DNA from: Methanoculleus frigidifontis
GTDB lineage: Archaea > Halobacteriota > Methanomicrobia > Methanomicrobiales > Methanoculleaceae
DNA length: 64,000 nucleotides
NCBI RefSeq assembly: GCF_030464345.1
Contig: NZ_VCYH01000009.1
Span: 1 to 64,000, forward strand
Direction: 5' to 3'
Positions 43,844 through 51,039 of the stretch are shown piece after piece (within the stretch, counting starts at the first letter, position 1; each line of letters starts with the position of its first letter). Under the pieces are notes generated by a model. That model searched no databases. It was not told where the DNA came from and saw only the letters and a program-made list of their open reading frames with translations. Made by a program: the position numbers and the translations under genes.

Positions 43844-44085
43844 CTACTTCCTGTATGCCGTCCTTCGGCGGTCGACTTCGAACGCCAGAACAAGGAGTTT
43901 GTCGTCTTCGATAGAGAGGATTGCACGATACGTCCCGACACGAAAGGTGTACAGGATGCTCGGGGCGGCGACCTTCATCTTCTTCACGTACGCGTACGGG
44001 TCTTCTTTGATCTCGGAGAGCCCGCGGATGATGCGCCGCGCAGGTCACGGCGGGCTCGCGCCGAGTACGAGAGCGTGTACGTCAT
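43844..44085 (-). pseudogene. RelE-type toxin with frameshift (shared with 33433-33674)
   Basis: ATG at 44085 directly follows the antitoxin stop. The frame reads MTYTLSYSARARRDLRG, then shifts. The rest in another frame is RIIRGLSEIKEDPYAYVKKM, LYTFRVGTYRAILSIEDDKL and RRTAYRK. The lesion is at the same base as in 33433-33674. The antitoxin before it is intact. Confidence 0.78.
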
Positions 44086-44316
44086 TCAGACGCAAAACTC
44101 CCGTGCAATCTCCTCTTCCGGGTAAACCCTGCCTGCCTTAATGTCCTCCAGAGCCTCCTCTATCCCCCGGATTGCCTCGTCGCTGAGCGGCTCGGTGTCG
44201 AGCGCCAGATCGAGAAGCCGGATGATGACATCGTTATACGATTCCTTTGCATAGCGTTTGAGCCCCTCCAGCCGTGCCTTCACATCGGGAGTGACCTGGA
44301 TCGTCGTAACTGCCAT
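44086..44316 (-). CDS. RHH antitoxin, intact, toxin broken
   Basis: A 76-residue ribbon-helix-helix protein: MAVTTIQVTPDVKARLEGLK (strand and first helix), SYNDVIIRLLDLALD (second helix), then an acidic SDEAIRGIEEALEDIKAG tail for toxin binding. Its RelE partner downstream is frameshifted, so it now acts alone, perhaps as a repressor. Confidence 0.82.
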   Translation of the reverse strand: MAVTTIQVTPDVKARLEGLKRYAKESYNDVIIRLLDLALDTEPLSDEAIRGIEEALEDIKAGRVYPEEEIAREFCV

Positions 44317-44383
44317 AGAACTCTGTAGGTCGCTGTAGGTATTACGGTTTGTCCCGTATGGAAACCCGATGGCACTCGCCGGA

Positions 44384-44527
44384 TCAGCGGTCAGGCTGTT
44401 CGGGCACGGCTTTTTTCTTCCGGTGCTCCCGGATTCCTAGAGCGACCGTATCGAAGTCCTGCCCGGGCAGGGCTTTGCGCTCCTTTGTGTAATCCCCGCT
44501 TCTCTGGGTATGCATCTTTGTTGCCAT
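44384..44527 (-). CDS. Short form of the small PIN-associated protein
   Basis: A 47-residue open frame, MATKMHTQRSGDYTKERKAL then GQDFDTVALGIREHRKKK and the AVPEQPDR end. It equals the C-terminal half of 35682-35906 behind a new N-terminus. Unlike the 36594 copy it is unbroken. Whether it is translated is unknown. Confidence 0.5.
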   Translation of the reverse strand: MATKMHTQRSGDYTKERKALPGQDFDTVALGIREHRKKKAVPEQPDR

Positions 44528-44552
44528 TTTTGTCATCTCCCGGTTCCGCGTG

Positions 44553-44720
44553 CTAAAGAAGTGGCGCTCTGATGCGCACGCTCCCATGCTCCATGCAGAA
44601 AGAGGTTGTCGTAGTCACGCCTGCCTCCTCGGAGCGTGCGAGGAGTCCCTGCTCGTCAAGCCGACAGTCCACCAGGTCGTCAAGCTGCTGCCGGGAGAGG
44701 TGGAGCTGCTCAGCCAATGT
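44553..44720 (-). other. Duplicated block with LSRQQLDDLVDC frame, copy 2
   Basis: Reads AEQLHLSRQQLDDLVDCRLD then EQGLLARSEEAGVTTT, nearly the same as 36780-36960. No family recognised. Confidence 0.45.
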
Positions 44721-44837
44721 CGGCAATAGGGGCAGTATGTACCGGAAGTACCGGTGGAAGGCCGGTCGGTATCGGTGAGGGACTCCTGCATGATCGGCAG
44801 GAGTGGCGATGCCTTTTTCACACATCGGTACATATTT

Positions 44838-44855
44838 TTACCACGTGGAACAAAA
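44838..44855. promoter_or_regulatory. Palindrome at the HTH-MNT start codon
   Basis: ACCACGTGGA contains the perfect dyad CCACGTGG, which covers the GTG start. ACATATTTTT lies just before it. Related dyads at 35645 and 36562 suggest an autoregulatory operator. Confidence 0.5.
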
Positions 44856-45390
44856 TATTACCATTCAGATCGTCGGGCTGCTCCTCAAAGGTGATTCGTA
44901 TCCGCGCAGTCTTGCGAAAGATCTGGACGTTTCGCACCCGACTGTCCTGCGGAAACTCAAGGGCCTCCTCGACGAAAACGTCGTCGACTTCAGGGTCGAG
45001 GGGAAAAATACGGTGTACTTTCTGAAAAAGAGCATTGAAGCCCGGGTGTACGGGTACATGGCGGAGTGGTATTCGCTCGGAAAAACGATTGAGTCTGCTC
45101 CGCACCTGCGTTCCATTATCAGAGCGGTTCAGGAAGAGAAAGATGTTCCGCTTGCGATACTCTTCGGCAGTTATGCAAAAGGAACATACGGCCCCTCGAG
45201 CGACATCGACGTCTATCTCGAGACGACCGACCGTGAGGTGAAGCGCGACCTTGAACGAAGGCATAGCAGGCTCAGCGTAAAGATCGGTACCTGGGATCCT
45301 GAAAATCTGCTGATACGGGAGATCGTACAAAACCATGTTATTCTGAAGGGGGTTGAACGGTATTACGAAAAGACGCGATTTTTTGAGTAA
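44845..45390 (+). CDS. HTH-MNT nucleotidyltransferase
   Basis: A 181-residue protein: an N-terminal winged helix (GLLLKGDSYPRSLAKDLDVS then HPTVLRKLKGLLDENVV) and an MNT nucleotidyltransferase domain with ILFGSYAKGTYGPSSDIDVY. The GTG at 44845 fits the family start EQNITIQIVGLL. An ATG at 44803 is upstream of the likely promoter. It overlaps the HEPN gene by 38 bases. Together they look like an MNT/HEPN TA pair in which the HTH gives transcriptional control. Confidence 0.82.
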   Translation: MEQNITIQIVGLLLKGDSYPRSLAKDLDVSHPTVLRKLKGLLDENVVDFRVEGKNTVYFLKKSIEARVYGYMAEWYSLGKTIESAPHLRSIIRAVQEEKDVPLAILFGSYAKGTYGPSSDIDVYLETTDREVKRDLERRHSRLSVKIGTWDPENLLIREIVQNHVILKGVERYYEKTRFFE

Positions 45391-45850
45391 ACTCTATCGG
45401 GAGAGAAAGATCCGGATCGTCGATCCGAGTACCACGGTGCAGGAAGCCTACCGGAGCAAATCCGAAAGTTATCTCATCTCTGCAAAGATTCTGCTCGAAA
45501 ACGGGAGGCTCGAAGAGACCGTCTCGATGGCATATTACAGCATGTACTACATGCTGCTCGCCCTCCTCTTCAGGACCGGCATCCAGTGTGAAAACCACAC
45601 CGGAGCGATGATTCTCCTTGAGAGATTGTATGGGATCGACAACTCCCGGATCGCCGCCGCCAAGCGGGATCGTGTCGACAAGCAGTACTATGTCGATTTC
45701 GAGATAACTGCCGAGGACGTAACGGAATCAATCGAAGAAGCAGAGGTGTTCTGTGCAGAGCTGCTGAACTCTATGGAGCGGTTGCATCAGGGGGAGATCA
45801 CGCGCCTTCGCCGGGAGGCACTCCGGCTCCTTGAAGGGCAGGGCGAGTGA
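45353..45850 (+). CDS. HEPN-domain protein, toxin candidate
   Basis: A 165-residue HEPN protein. Helices ESYLISAKILLENGRLEETV and SMAYYSMYYMLLALLFRTGI form the core, with ECENHTGA-like His region near residue 85 and a coiled C-terminal helix. The RxxxxH RNase motif of classical HEPN toxins is not clear, so it may be a non-nuclease HEPN. A TTG start at 45353 is used; the true start may be a few codons later. Confidence 0.75.
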   Translation: MNGITKRRDFLSKLYRERKIRIVDPSTTVQEAYRSKSESYLISAKILLENGRLEETVSMAYYSMYYMLLALLFRTGIQCENHTGAMILLERLYGIDNSRIAAAKRDRVDKQYYVDFEITAEDVTESIEEAEVFCAELLNSMERLHQGEITRLRREALRLLEGQGE

Positions 45851-45909
45851 AAGGGTCGGCGTGACATGCCCGGAGTTCTCCGGATGAAATCCTTTTTTCA
45901 TGAGACGCT

Positions 45910-46356
45910 TTACGACGACGAAATTTTTTCGCGAATCCGCTGGCTCTCTCCGTCAAAGAGCGACAGGAATTTCCGGCGCAGCTGCAGGGCGCCCGCCGTC
46001 AGTTCGCTCTCGTCACGCTCCACGAAATCCTTCCAGTTCTCCTCGAACTCAGCAGTGATCGCCGCGAGGCCCTCCCGCAGGTCCGGAGCGACCGCGAGCA
46101 GGCGGTAGTCGTGGTTGTACAGGATGCAACTCCCGTCTTCGAGCTCGAGAAAAAGATCGATCGGGCTTGTCAGTTCGCGGATCTCACCGTGAATTCTGAC
46201 GTAGATCAAAGGAATCCGGGCGGGGGGCTGCTGCTCGTGGGCATGGGAGATCAGCCGCCCGATAACGTCGCTGTAGGTCTCACGGGGATGCACCTTCAGG
46301 CGATTGAGCTGGTCTTTCACCTCGGTTGATATGTTGATCGACGACGTATCGGACAT
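45910..46356 (-). CDS. RHH-start protein with unknown C-terminal domain
   Basis: A 148-residue protein. The N-terminus MSDTSSINISTEVKDQLNRL and HPRETYSDVIGRLIS is the same RHH fold as the antitoxins here. The rest (IYVRIHGEIRELTSPIDLFL, YNHDYRLLAVAP, LREGLAAITAEFEENWKDFV) is unknown to me and may sense a ligand or bind a toxin. No toxin gene is adjacent. Confidence 0.65.
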   Translation of the reverse strand: MSDTSSINISTEVKDQLNRLKVHPRETYSDVIGRLISHAHEQQPPARIPLIYVRIHGEIRELTSPIDLFLELEDGSCILYNHDYRLLAVAPDLREGLAAITAEFEENWKDFVERDESELTAGALQLRRKFLSLFDGESQRIREKISSS

Positions 46357-46429
46357 ACTACTCCCTACTACTGCGGTGGTATATACCCGGATCGATTGGC
46401 GGCCACAGCGATAGCCGACTTGCCGTTTG

Positions 46430-46710
46430 GGTTAAGCAAACGTTATATATCATGAATCCGGGGCGAATATTGCCGAATTTCGACCCTCACAGAAGCCCGG
46501 AGACGGCCGATCTCGGGGTGAGCTATGGTAAGCATCCTTGAAAAATTACCCTGCCTCATATCGCCGCTATGGCCCTCGGATCCTGCCGTTGTACGGGAAT
46601 CGGGGCGCAATGCTTCGCCCGTTTGCGGAGCCGGATTTTGGGATCCGAAATCGCCGCTAAAAACAGAAAAGAGCGCCGATTCGGGCTTATTTTTTGGCGG
46701 GACGGGGTGA
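46430..46710. repeat. Dispersed 285-bp intergenic element, copy 2
   Basis: Matches 30655-30945 over its length: AGCAAACGTTATAT start, CCGAATTTCGACC, CACAGAAGCCCGGAGACGG, CATATCGCCGCTAT, CGGAGCCGGAT and a TTTTTTGGCGGGA end. Substitutions are scattered and one short internal part differs. No shared frame. Confidence 0.75.
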
Positions 46711-46950
46711 TCTCTTTCAAGGAGATGTTCCCTGGAAGTCGCCGGGTGCTGTCCGTCATCGCACGCTGTGATCGAATGATTCCGGCGAACCCGCCCTGCA
46801 TACGGAGATCAACGGTGTTGGAGAAGTCACACCGGATCATTGCAGTCACCGAAGTTTCTCGCATATGAACGTCTGCAGAGTGGGGTTGCATGCTGTGGCG
46901 TATGTGACGGTGTATGTGCGTATGTCCCGGCCGCAATACTGTTGGCACGA

Positions 46951-46960
46951 AAGGTTAATA
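46951..46960 (+). promoter_or_regulatory. TATA box of hicB-like gene
   Basis: AAGGTTAATA centred about 32 bases before the ATG at 46988, with GGGAG as possible ribosome site. Confidence 0.45.
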
Positions 46961-46987
46961 CTTCTGAGAAGGGAGATTACACTACCC

Positions 46988-47206
46988 ATGACCGTCTTTG
47001 GTGTTGTCATAGAAAAAGATGAAGATGGCTGGTATGCGTATATTCCTGCAGCTTTGGGGTGTTACGCACAGGGCGATACCTACGAGGAGGTTCTTTCCGC
47101 CGTTCGGGAAGTGCTTCTGCTGGTTCTGGAGGAACTCACCGCAACCGGACAGGAGATTCCGGAGGTCGACCAGATCAGCCTCACGACCGTTGACGTGACG
47201 GTGTAG
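46988..47206 (+). CDS. HicB-family antitoxin, orphan
   Basis: A 72-residue HicB-type protein: MTVFGVVIEKDEDGWYAYIP and LGCYAQGDTYEEVLSAVREV, the partial RNase H-like fold of HicB. HicB normally holds a HicA mRNase, but no HicA frame is found on either side. It lacks the C-terminal DNA-binding tail of long HicBs. Confidence 0.8.
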   Translation: MTVFGVVIEKDEDGWYAYIPAALGCYAQGDTYEEVLSAVREVLLLVLEELTATGQEIPEVDQISLTTVDVTV

Positions 47207-47258
47207 TGTTCAATGGTCGCGATGCTCCAGGTAAACTGCGCCGCACAATCTCTGCTGG

Positions 47259-47588
47259 CTATGGCTCCGCTTTACCCGGTTGCCCGGTGTCGTCTCTGAT
47301 AGTCCGGAGATCGGCCTTCAGCGGCGGGATCTGATTTTTGATGATGAACCAGACGGTTTCGAGATCGACACCGAAGTAGCGGTGGAGAACGACGTTCCGG
47401 AGACCGACGATCCTTTTCCAGGGCACGAGTGGGTAACGGGATCGGATCTCTTCCGGAATCTGCCCGCATGCTTCGCCCAGGATTTCGAGATTCCGAATAA
47501 CGGCGTCTATGGTCTTCTGATCGCGGACGAATTCCTCTTGCGAAAATCCTTCCGTATACTCTTCGATGCGCTCGAGCGCCTCGAGCAT
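47259..47588 (-). CDS. HepT-like RNase toxin, start damaged
   Basis: A HEPN/DUF86 protein with [20 protein letters not shown] and the RNase motif RNVVLHRYFGVD (R-x4-H-x-Y). The natural start, an ATG overlapping the MNT stop (reading MSKRGSLPL), is one base out of frame with the rest (LFLDDMLEALERI), so a small indel separates them. The ATG at 47588 gives a 109-residue form missing the first few residues. Activity may be reduced. Confidence 0.75.
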   Translation of the reverse strand: MLEALERIEEYTEGFSQEEFVRDQKTIDAVIRNLEILGEACGQIPEEIRSRYPLVPWKRIVGLRNVVLHRYFGVDLETVWFIIKNQIPPLKADLRTIRDDTGQPGKAEP

Positions 47589-47617
47589 ATCGTCCAGAAA
47601 GAGGGAGGGACCCGCGT

Positions 47618-47938
47618 TTAGACATACGTGGCGTCCTCGCGGATCGACTGGAGCAGTTTCGGCCTTCGGGCGATACCGCCCTTCAGCACCAGGTCGACCG
47701 GAAGGCCGAGGAGCTGTTCGAGTTCGTCTTTCAGGTCGACGACGTCCCACCCGATGGGCTCCGCCAGGTCGACGAGGATATCCACGTCGCTTCCTGCAGT
47801 CTGTTCGTTCCTCGCGTATGATCCGAAGATGCCGATCTCCCGGACGTTGTAGCGCTCCCGCAGGTACGGCTTTGCCCGGCGAAGCGTATCCGCGATAGAG
47901 CGAATGTCCGGTGTCTGGAGAGTCCTTTCGGTTGACAT
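47618..47938 (-). CDS. MntA-type antitoxin nucleotidyltransferase
   Basis: A 106-residue MNT protein: MSTERTLQTPDIRSIADTLR, active site IGIFGSYARNEQTAGSDVDI and LVDLAEPIGWDVVDLKDELE. In the known family it AMPylates and silences HepT. The HepT-like gene begins about 29 bases behind it. The ATG at 47938 fits the family start. Confidence 0.87.
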   Translation of the reverse strand: MSTERTLQTPDIRSIADTLRRAKPYLRERYNVREIGIFGSYARNEQTAGSDVDILVDLAEPIGWDVVDLKDELEQLLGLPVDLVLKGGIARRPKLLQSIREDATYV

Positions 47939-48008
47939 GGCGTTTCCCTGGAGTTCGGGTGCCCGGTTCCCGCACCGCGGTTGATCTTCAATTGCGTGGT
48001 ATCCATCA

Positions 48009-48203
48009 TCATGGTTTCGTTCGTGAAACGAAGACTTCGATCTCATCGAGAGCGGTGCTCCCGGCGAGTGCCCCGAACCGCCGCTCAAGTCCGGCGGAGC
48101 GTGACCGTAGCAGAAGGTCGACGGCATCGGAGAAGCTCATATCCGGTTCCTTCATCCGCCGGAGATTCTCGTAGGTCGATTCCCGGATGGTGATGGTCTT
48201 CAT
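48009..48203 (-). CDS. VapB antitoxin without toxin
   Basis: A 64-residue protein 95% like 41764-41976 up to STALDEIE, then a different tail (VFVSRTKP). The toxin-binding C-terminus and the vapC gene are gone. The TATA box TATATGTA (about 48228-48236) is kept, so it may be a free DNA-binding protein. Confidence 0.75.
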   Translation of the reverse strand: MKTITIRESTYENLRRMKEPDMSFSDAVDLLLRSRSAGLERRFGALAGSTALDEIEVFVSRTKP

Positions 48204-48369
48204 GCATCAGTGTGTGGATACACGATTACATATACGTAGTGCCGTGGAACCCTCGCGAAGATTCGTGCGGCGAAGGATCGGGTCGTGAAACCGCCGGAAC
48301 GGTCGGCTGCCGAAAGTCGCATTCGCCGAAGAATACTTCTGCCATGTCGACGTTTGCGTATATACCGAC

Positions 48370-48585
48370 ATGCCTGCGAACAAAAAGCGCATCGTAGAAC
48401 TGGCAAGGGAGGACGCCGTTCTCATCTCCCGTCACGCCCGGATACGGATGTTTGAGAGAAACATCCGGACAGACGAGATCATTGCCGTCATTGCGGCCGG
48501 AACGATCATCGAGGAGTATTCCGACGATGAACCGTGCCCCTCGGTACTGATCCTTGGTTTTATTGGGGAGCAGGCGTATCAGTAG
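48370..48585 (+). CDS. DUF4258 protein (toxin candidate), truncated frame
   Basis: A 71-residue frame: MPANKKRIVELAREDAVLIS, RHARIRMFERNIRTDEI and PSVLILGFIGEQAYQ. DUF4258 proteins are RelE-related and pair with YgiT-type zinc proteins. The stop falls at QAYQ, where family members continue with HVVVAIC...LRVITAY. That sequence is present in the next frame. The same early stop occurs at 56496-56711. The YgiT partner behind it is broken. Confidence 0.78.
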   Translation: MPANKKRIVELAREDAVLISRHARIRMFERNIRTDEIIAVIAAGTIIEEYSDDEPCPSVLILGFIGEQAYQ

Positions 48586-48682
48586 TGTGGTAGCTATTCT
48601 TGCGTGATCACGTGCGGGTGATCACCGCATATGTACCATCGGAAGAAAGATGGGCGGGTAACCGGATACGGAGAGAGCAAAA

Positions 48683-48930
48683 ATGATTCCTGAAAAATGC
48701 AGTCTCTGCAAGGGTGCCCTGCATGAAGGAAAGGACCTGAGTTTCTCGCGGCCGTGCAGAACGAGGTCATTGTCGTCCGTGGCGTCCCGATGTCACATCT
48801 GCGACCGGTGCGGCGAGGCATACGGCTGCGGCAGCGACCTCCCGGAAGATCGACGCGATCATGGACGGGGTGCATCGCGGTACCATCTGCTGCCGCCCGC
48901 TCGCCGCCGGCGAGATCACGCTTGCCGAAT
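48683..48930 (+). pseudogene. YgiT-type zinc-finger protein, relic (copy 2)
   Basis: Starts MIPEKCSLCKGALHEGK, then slips frame around DLSFSRP, regains CDRCGEAYGCG and is lost again. At least two indels compared with 56809-57054. Confidence 0.8.
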
Positions 48931-49026
48931 AGCGCGTGCCTGCCCGGCACACGGCCGATGAGTGCGATCTTTCCCGGGCGGTCGGCAGATCCCTCTGCCG
49001 CATGGAACACCAGGTGGCCGTCCGGA

Positions 49027-49253
49027 TCAGCGGTCAGGCTGCTCGGGCACGGCTTTTTTCCTCCGGCGCTCTATGATCCCTGCAACGACCGTGTTGAAAC
49101 CCTGCTCGAGCAGGGCTTTGCGCTCGTGTGTGTAATCGCCGCTCCCGTGGGAATTACCCTCGGATGAACCGTACTCGCGTCTGCGGGTCCGAGGCTCCTT
49201 ACCAGCACCCGGAATCCCTGGATCCTGATCTCATTGAGCGTCTTTGTCTCCAT
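49027..49253 (-). pseudogene. Small PIN-associated protein, frameshifted copy (duplicate)
   Basis: Same sequence and same lesion after LGPADA as 39317-39543, carried by the 760-bp duplication. Confidence 0.8.
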
Positions 49254-49281
49254 AGGTCACCTCCATGAGCCACGGTCATCG

Positions 49282-49599
49282 TCAGACCGCCACCCCATCG
49301 GCTGCGACGTTCCTGAGAAACAAATCGTACCGGTGTGCCTGGAGATCGGCTCGTGATAGCACCTTGACCGAGAGGCGGTCTCCTGTCTCGACCAGCAGGT
49401 CGAAGGCGAGACCGGTGAGCAGTTCGCGGAGGTGAAGATCCTCCTCACGGCTGATCACCAGGATGTCGATATCGGAGTCCGGCCGGTCATCTCCCCGTGC
49501 CACCGATCCGAAGAGCAGAATCTCCTCGATTGCATCTCCGCATGCCTCCCGCGCCTTCGTCGCGAAGGTGCGGACTACCGGTCGAATAGTGGGTGTCAT
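49282..49599 (-). CDS. MNT-type minimal nucleotidyltransferase (copy 3 of 3)
   Basis: Identical in protein to 39572-39889, with FGSVARG and SDIDILV active-site parts. This copy is behind the only intact version of the 61-residue antitoxin-like gene (49758-49943). It may be the original of the set. Confidence 0.87.
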   Translation of the reverse strand: MTPTIRPVVRTFATKAREACGDAIEEILLFGSVARGDDRPDSDIDILVISREEDLHLRELLTGLAFDLLVETGDRLSVKVLSRADLQAHRYDLFLRNVAADGVAV

Positions 49600-49757
49600 A
49601 CAACGGAAGGGTATCGTTTCTCCTGATGAGTATCTGCGGAGTCTGTGCATAAAAAGGATCTGCCGACAGGGAACCGGGATTAGTACGAAGTCGTTTGGTG
49701 TGGAGAGCCCAGCACGGCTGAGTGGGATACTTCTGAACGCTGCCGGCTTGGCATGCG

Positions 49758-49943
49758 TCACAGCGGGATCTCCACGAGTTTTTCCGTTTCCTGGATCCGC
49801 TTGATATCTTCCCCGAGCCGCCGCTTTTTTTCGTGCTCGATCATCTCCTCTATCAGTTCCGAGAAGGTCATCCCCGGCTCTCGCATATGGGAGAGGGCGG
49901 CCCAGACCTCTTCCCTGACAATAATGCACTTTGTGGCATTCAT
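49758..49943 (-). CDS. RHH/VapB-type antitoxin, intact reference copy
   Basis: A 61-residue protein: MNATKCIIVREEVWAALSHM, REPGMTFSELIEEMIEHEKK and DIKRIQETEKLVEIPL. The strand plus two-helix start and the VEIPL end are typical of archaeal antitoxins of VapB/RelB style. No RelE or PIN gene follows directly; an MNT gene follows after 158 bases. It is transcribed divergently from 50139-50375 across a 190-bp repeat. Confidence 0.78.
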   Translation of the reverse strand: MNATKCIIVREEVWAALSHMREPGMTFSELIEEMIEHEKKRRLGEDIKRIQETEKLVEIPL

Positions 49944-50130
49944 GGGATAGAGAGTCTACGGACCGCTGACGGAAAAATATTGCTGATATCTCAGGCAATC
50001 TTTGGCGGCTTCGCCTTTTGGCCACCGGGCGGTGAAACGAGGAGATACTCCCGGATGAGGGAAGGTTCCCCGTCCCTTGAGGGGCCCACTGGAGATCTGA
50101 TGCAAATCCTTATTAGGTAAACTGCGGTAT
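49944..50130. promoter_or_regulatory. Divergent promoter region, TA-associated spacer repeat copy 4
   Basis: This 190-bp gap between two divergent antitoxin genes contains the repeat seen at 33196, 40235 and 43600. A GGTATACTT box lies at about 50127. Likely a shared, mutually repressed promoter. Confidence 0.6.
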
Positions 50131-50138
50131 ACTTGAGT

Positions 50139-50375
50139 GTGTCCTCTACAACGACGATCAAGATCGCAACCGATCTCCGCGATCGGCTTAATGCACTGAA
50201 GGTCCATCCGCGTGAGACCTACAGCGAGGTGATCGGCCGCCTGGTGGAGAACAGCGTCGACGACGAACCGCTGAGCGACGAGACGATCCGGGCTCTCGAA
50301 GCATCGCTTGAGGACCTCAAAGCGGGCCGCATCTTCACGCTGGACGAAGTCATGGCGGAGCTCCGCGAAGAATGA
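50139..50375 (+). CDS. RHH antitoxin of relE pair
   Basis: A 78-79-residue RHH protein: SSTTTIKIATDLRDRLNALK, HPRETYSEVIGRLVENSVDD, then an acidic ETIRALEASLEDLKAG helix and IFTLDEVMAELREE. GTG at 50139 is used; a TTG 6 bases before is equally open. Overlaps the toxin by 4 bases (ATGA). Confidence 0.85.
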   Translation: MSSTTTIKIATDLRDRLNALKVHPRETYSEVIGRLVENSVDDEPLSDETIRALEASLEDLKAGRIFTLDEVMAELREE

Positions 50376-50644
50376 CCTGGCGTGTCGTATTCACGGCGAC
50401 GGCACGCCACGCGCTGAAACGTATTCCGCGGCCTGTCGCGTTCACGATCGGGGAAGAACTTGCATCGCTTGCCGGGGAGCCCGATCCGAAAAAATTCGTG
50501 AAGAGACTGCAGGGGTCGCAGAATCCGCCGTTCTACTCACTCCGGGTCGGCGACTACCGGGCAATCCTCTCCATCGTCGATGACCTGGTGATCATCCACG
50601 TAGTCGACGTAGGGCACCGGAGCAGTGTGTATCGGAAGTACTGA
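50372..50644 (+). CDS. RelE/ParE-type toxin, intact
   Basis: A 90-residue toxin: MTWRVVFTATARHALKRIPR, ...QNPPFYSLRVGDYRAILSIV and VVDVGHRSSVYRKY. It keeps the Tyr that is Cys in the copy at 31299-31571. Paired with 50139-50375 and probably active. Confidence 0.88.
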   Translation: MTWRVVFTATARHALKRIPRPVAFTIGEELASLAGEPDPKKFVKRLQGSQNPPFYSLRVGDYRAILSIVDDLVIIHVVDVGHRSSVYRKY

Positions 50645-50725
50645 TGTTCCTTGACACATGCGGGGTTTCTTCGTCCCGGCATGATCGGTGAGGACGGGGA
50701 GGAAGCATTCCGAAACCATCGGAAG

Positions 50726-50734
50726 AGTATATAC
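50726..50734 (+). promoter_or_regulatory. TATA box of UPF0175 gene
   Basis: AGTATATAC, conserved also before 31707 and 34329. It places the RNA start near 50756, after an ATG at 50737 and before the ATG at 50770, which decides the gene start. Confidence 0.65.
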
Positions 50735-50769
50735 CCATGCAGATGGTACTACCTCCTGTGGTTGTACCC

Positions 50770-51036
50770 ATGGAAGCCACGATCACGCTCCCGGAGTCCC
50801 TGCTCTCGGTCATCAACGTGAGAAAGCCGGATCTCGATCGTTTCATCCGTCGGGTTCTGGCGGTCGGATTGTATCGGGAAGGGCGGCTGTCGCTTGGCAA
50901 GGCGGCAGAGGTCGCCGGGGCACGCAATACGTGGGAGATGATCCTGCTCCTGGATGAGAAAGGAGTACCGGTGGATTACTCAGGCGAAGATGCGGAAGCA
51001 GATCTCGAAACGCTCCGAAAACACCTGGGACGCTGA
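50770..51036 (+). CDS. UPF0175-family antitoxin, second copy
   Basis: 88 residues, nearly the same as 31707-31973: MEATITLPESLLSVINVRKP, then LSLGKAAEVAGARNTWEMIL and DLETLRKHLGR. The start is set by the promoter at 50726-50734. The DUF3368 toxin gene behind it is only a stub, so this is an antitoxin without toxin. Confidence 0.87.
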   Translation: MEATITLPESLLSVINVRKPDLDRFIRRVLAVGLYREGRLSLGKAAEVAGARNTWEMILLLDEKGVPVDYSGEDAEADLETLRKHLGR

Positions 51037-51039
51037 AAC

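Larger units (their letters stand above)
49014..49770. repeat. 760-bp duplicated segment (partner at 39304-40060)
   Basis: See the partner copy. The two flanks differ: beyond 49770 the intact antitoxin gene continues, while at 40060 the sequence switches to the scrambled antitoxin version. Confidence 0.85.

Noticed and set aside
46525-46868. Short frames within the 285-bp repeat as a conserved gene
   Set aside because: Frames are not shared between the two copies; indels differ.
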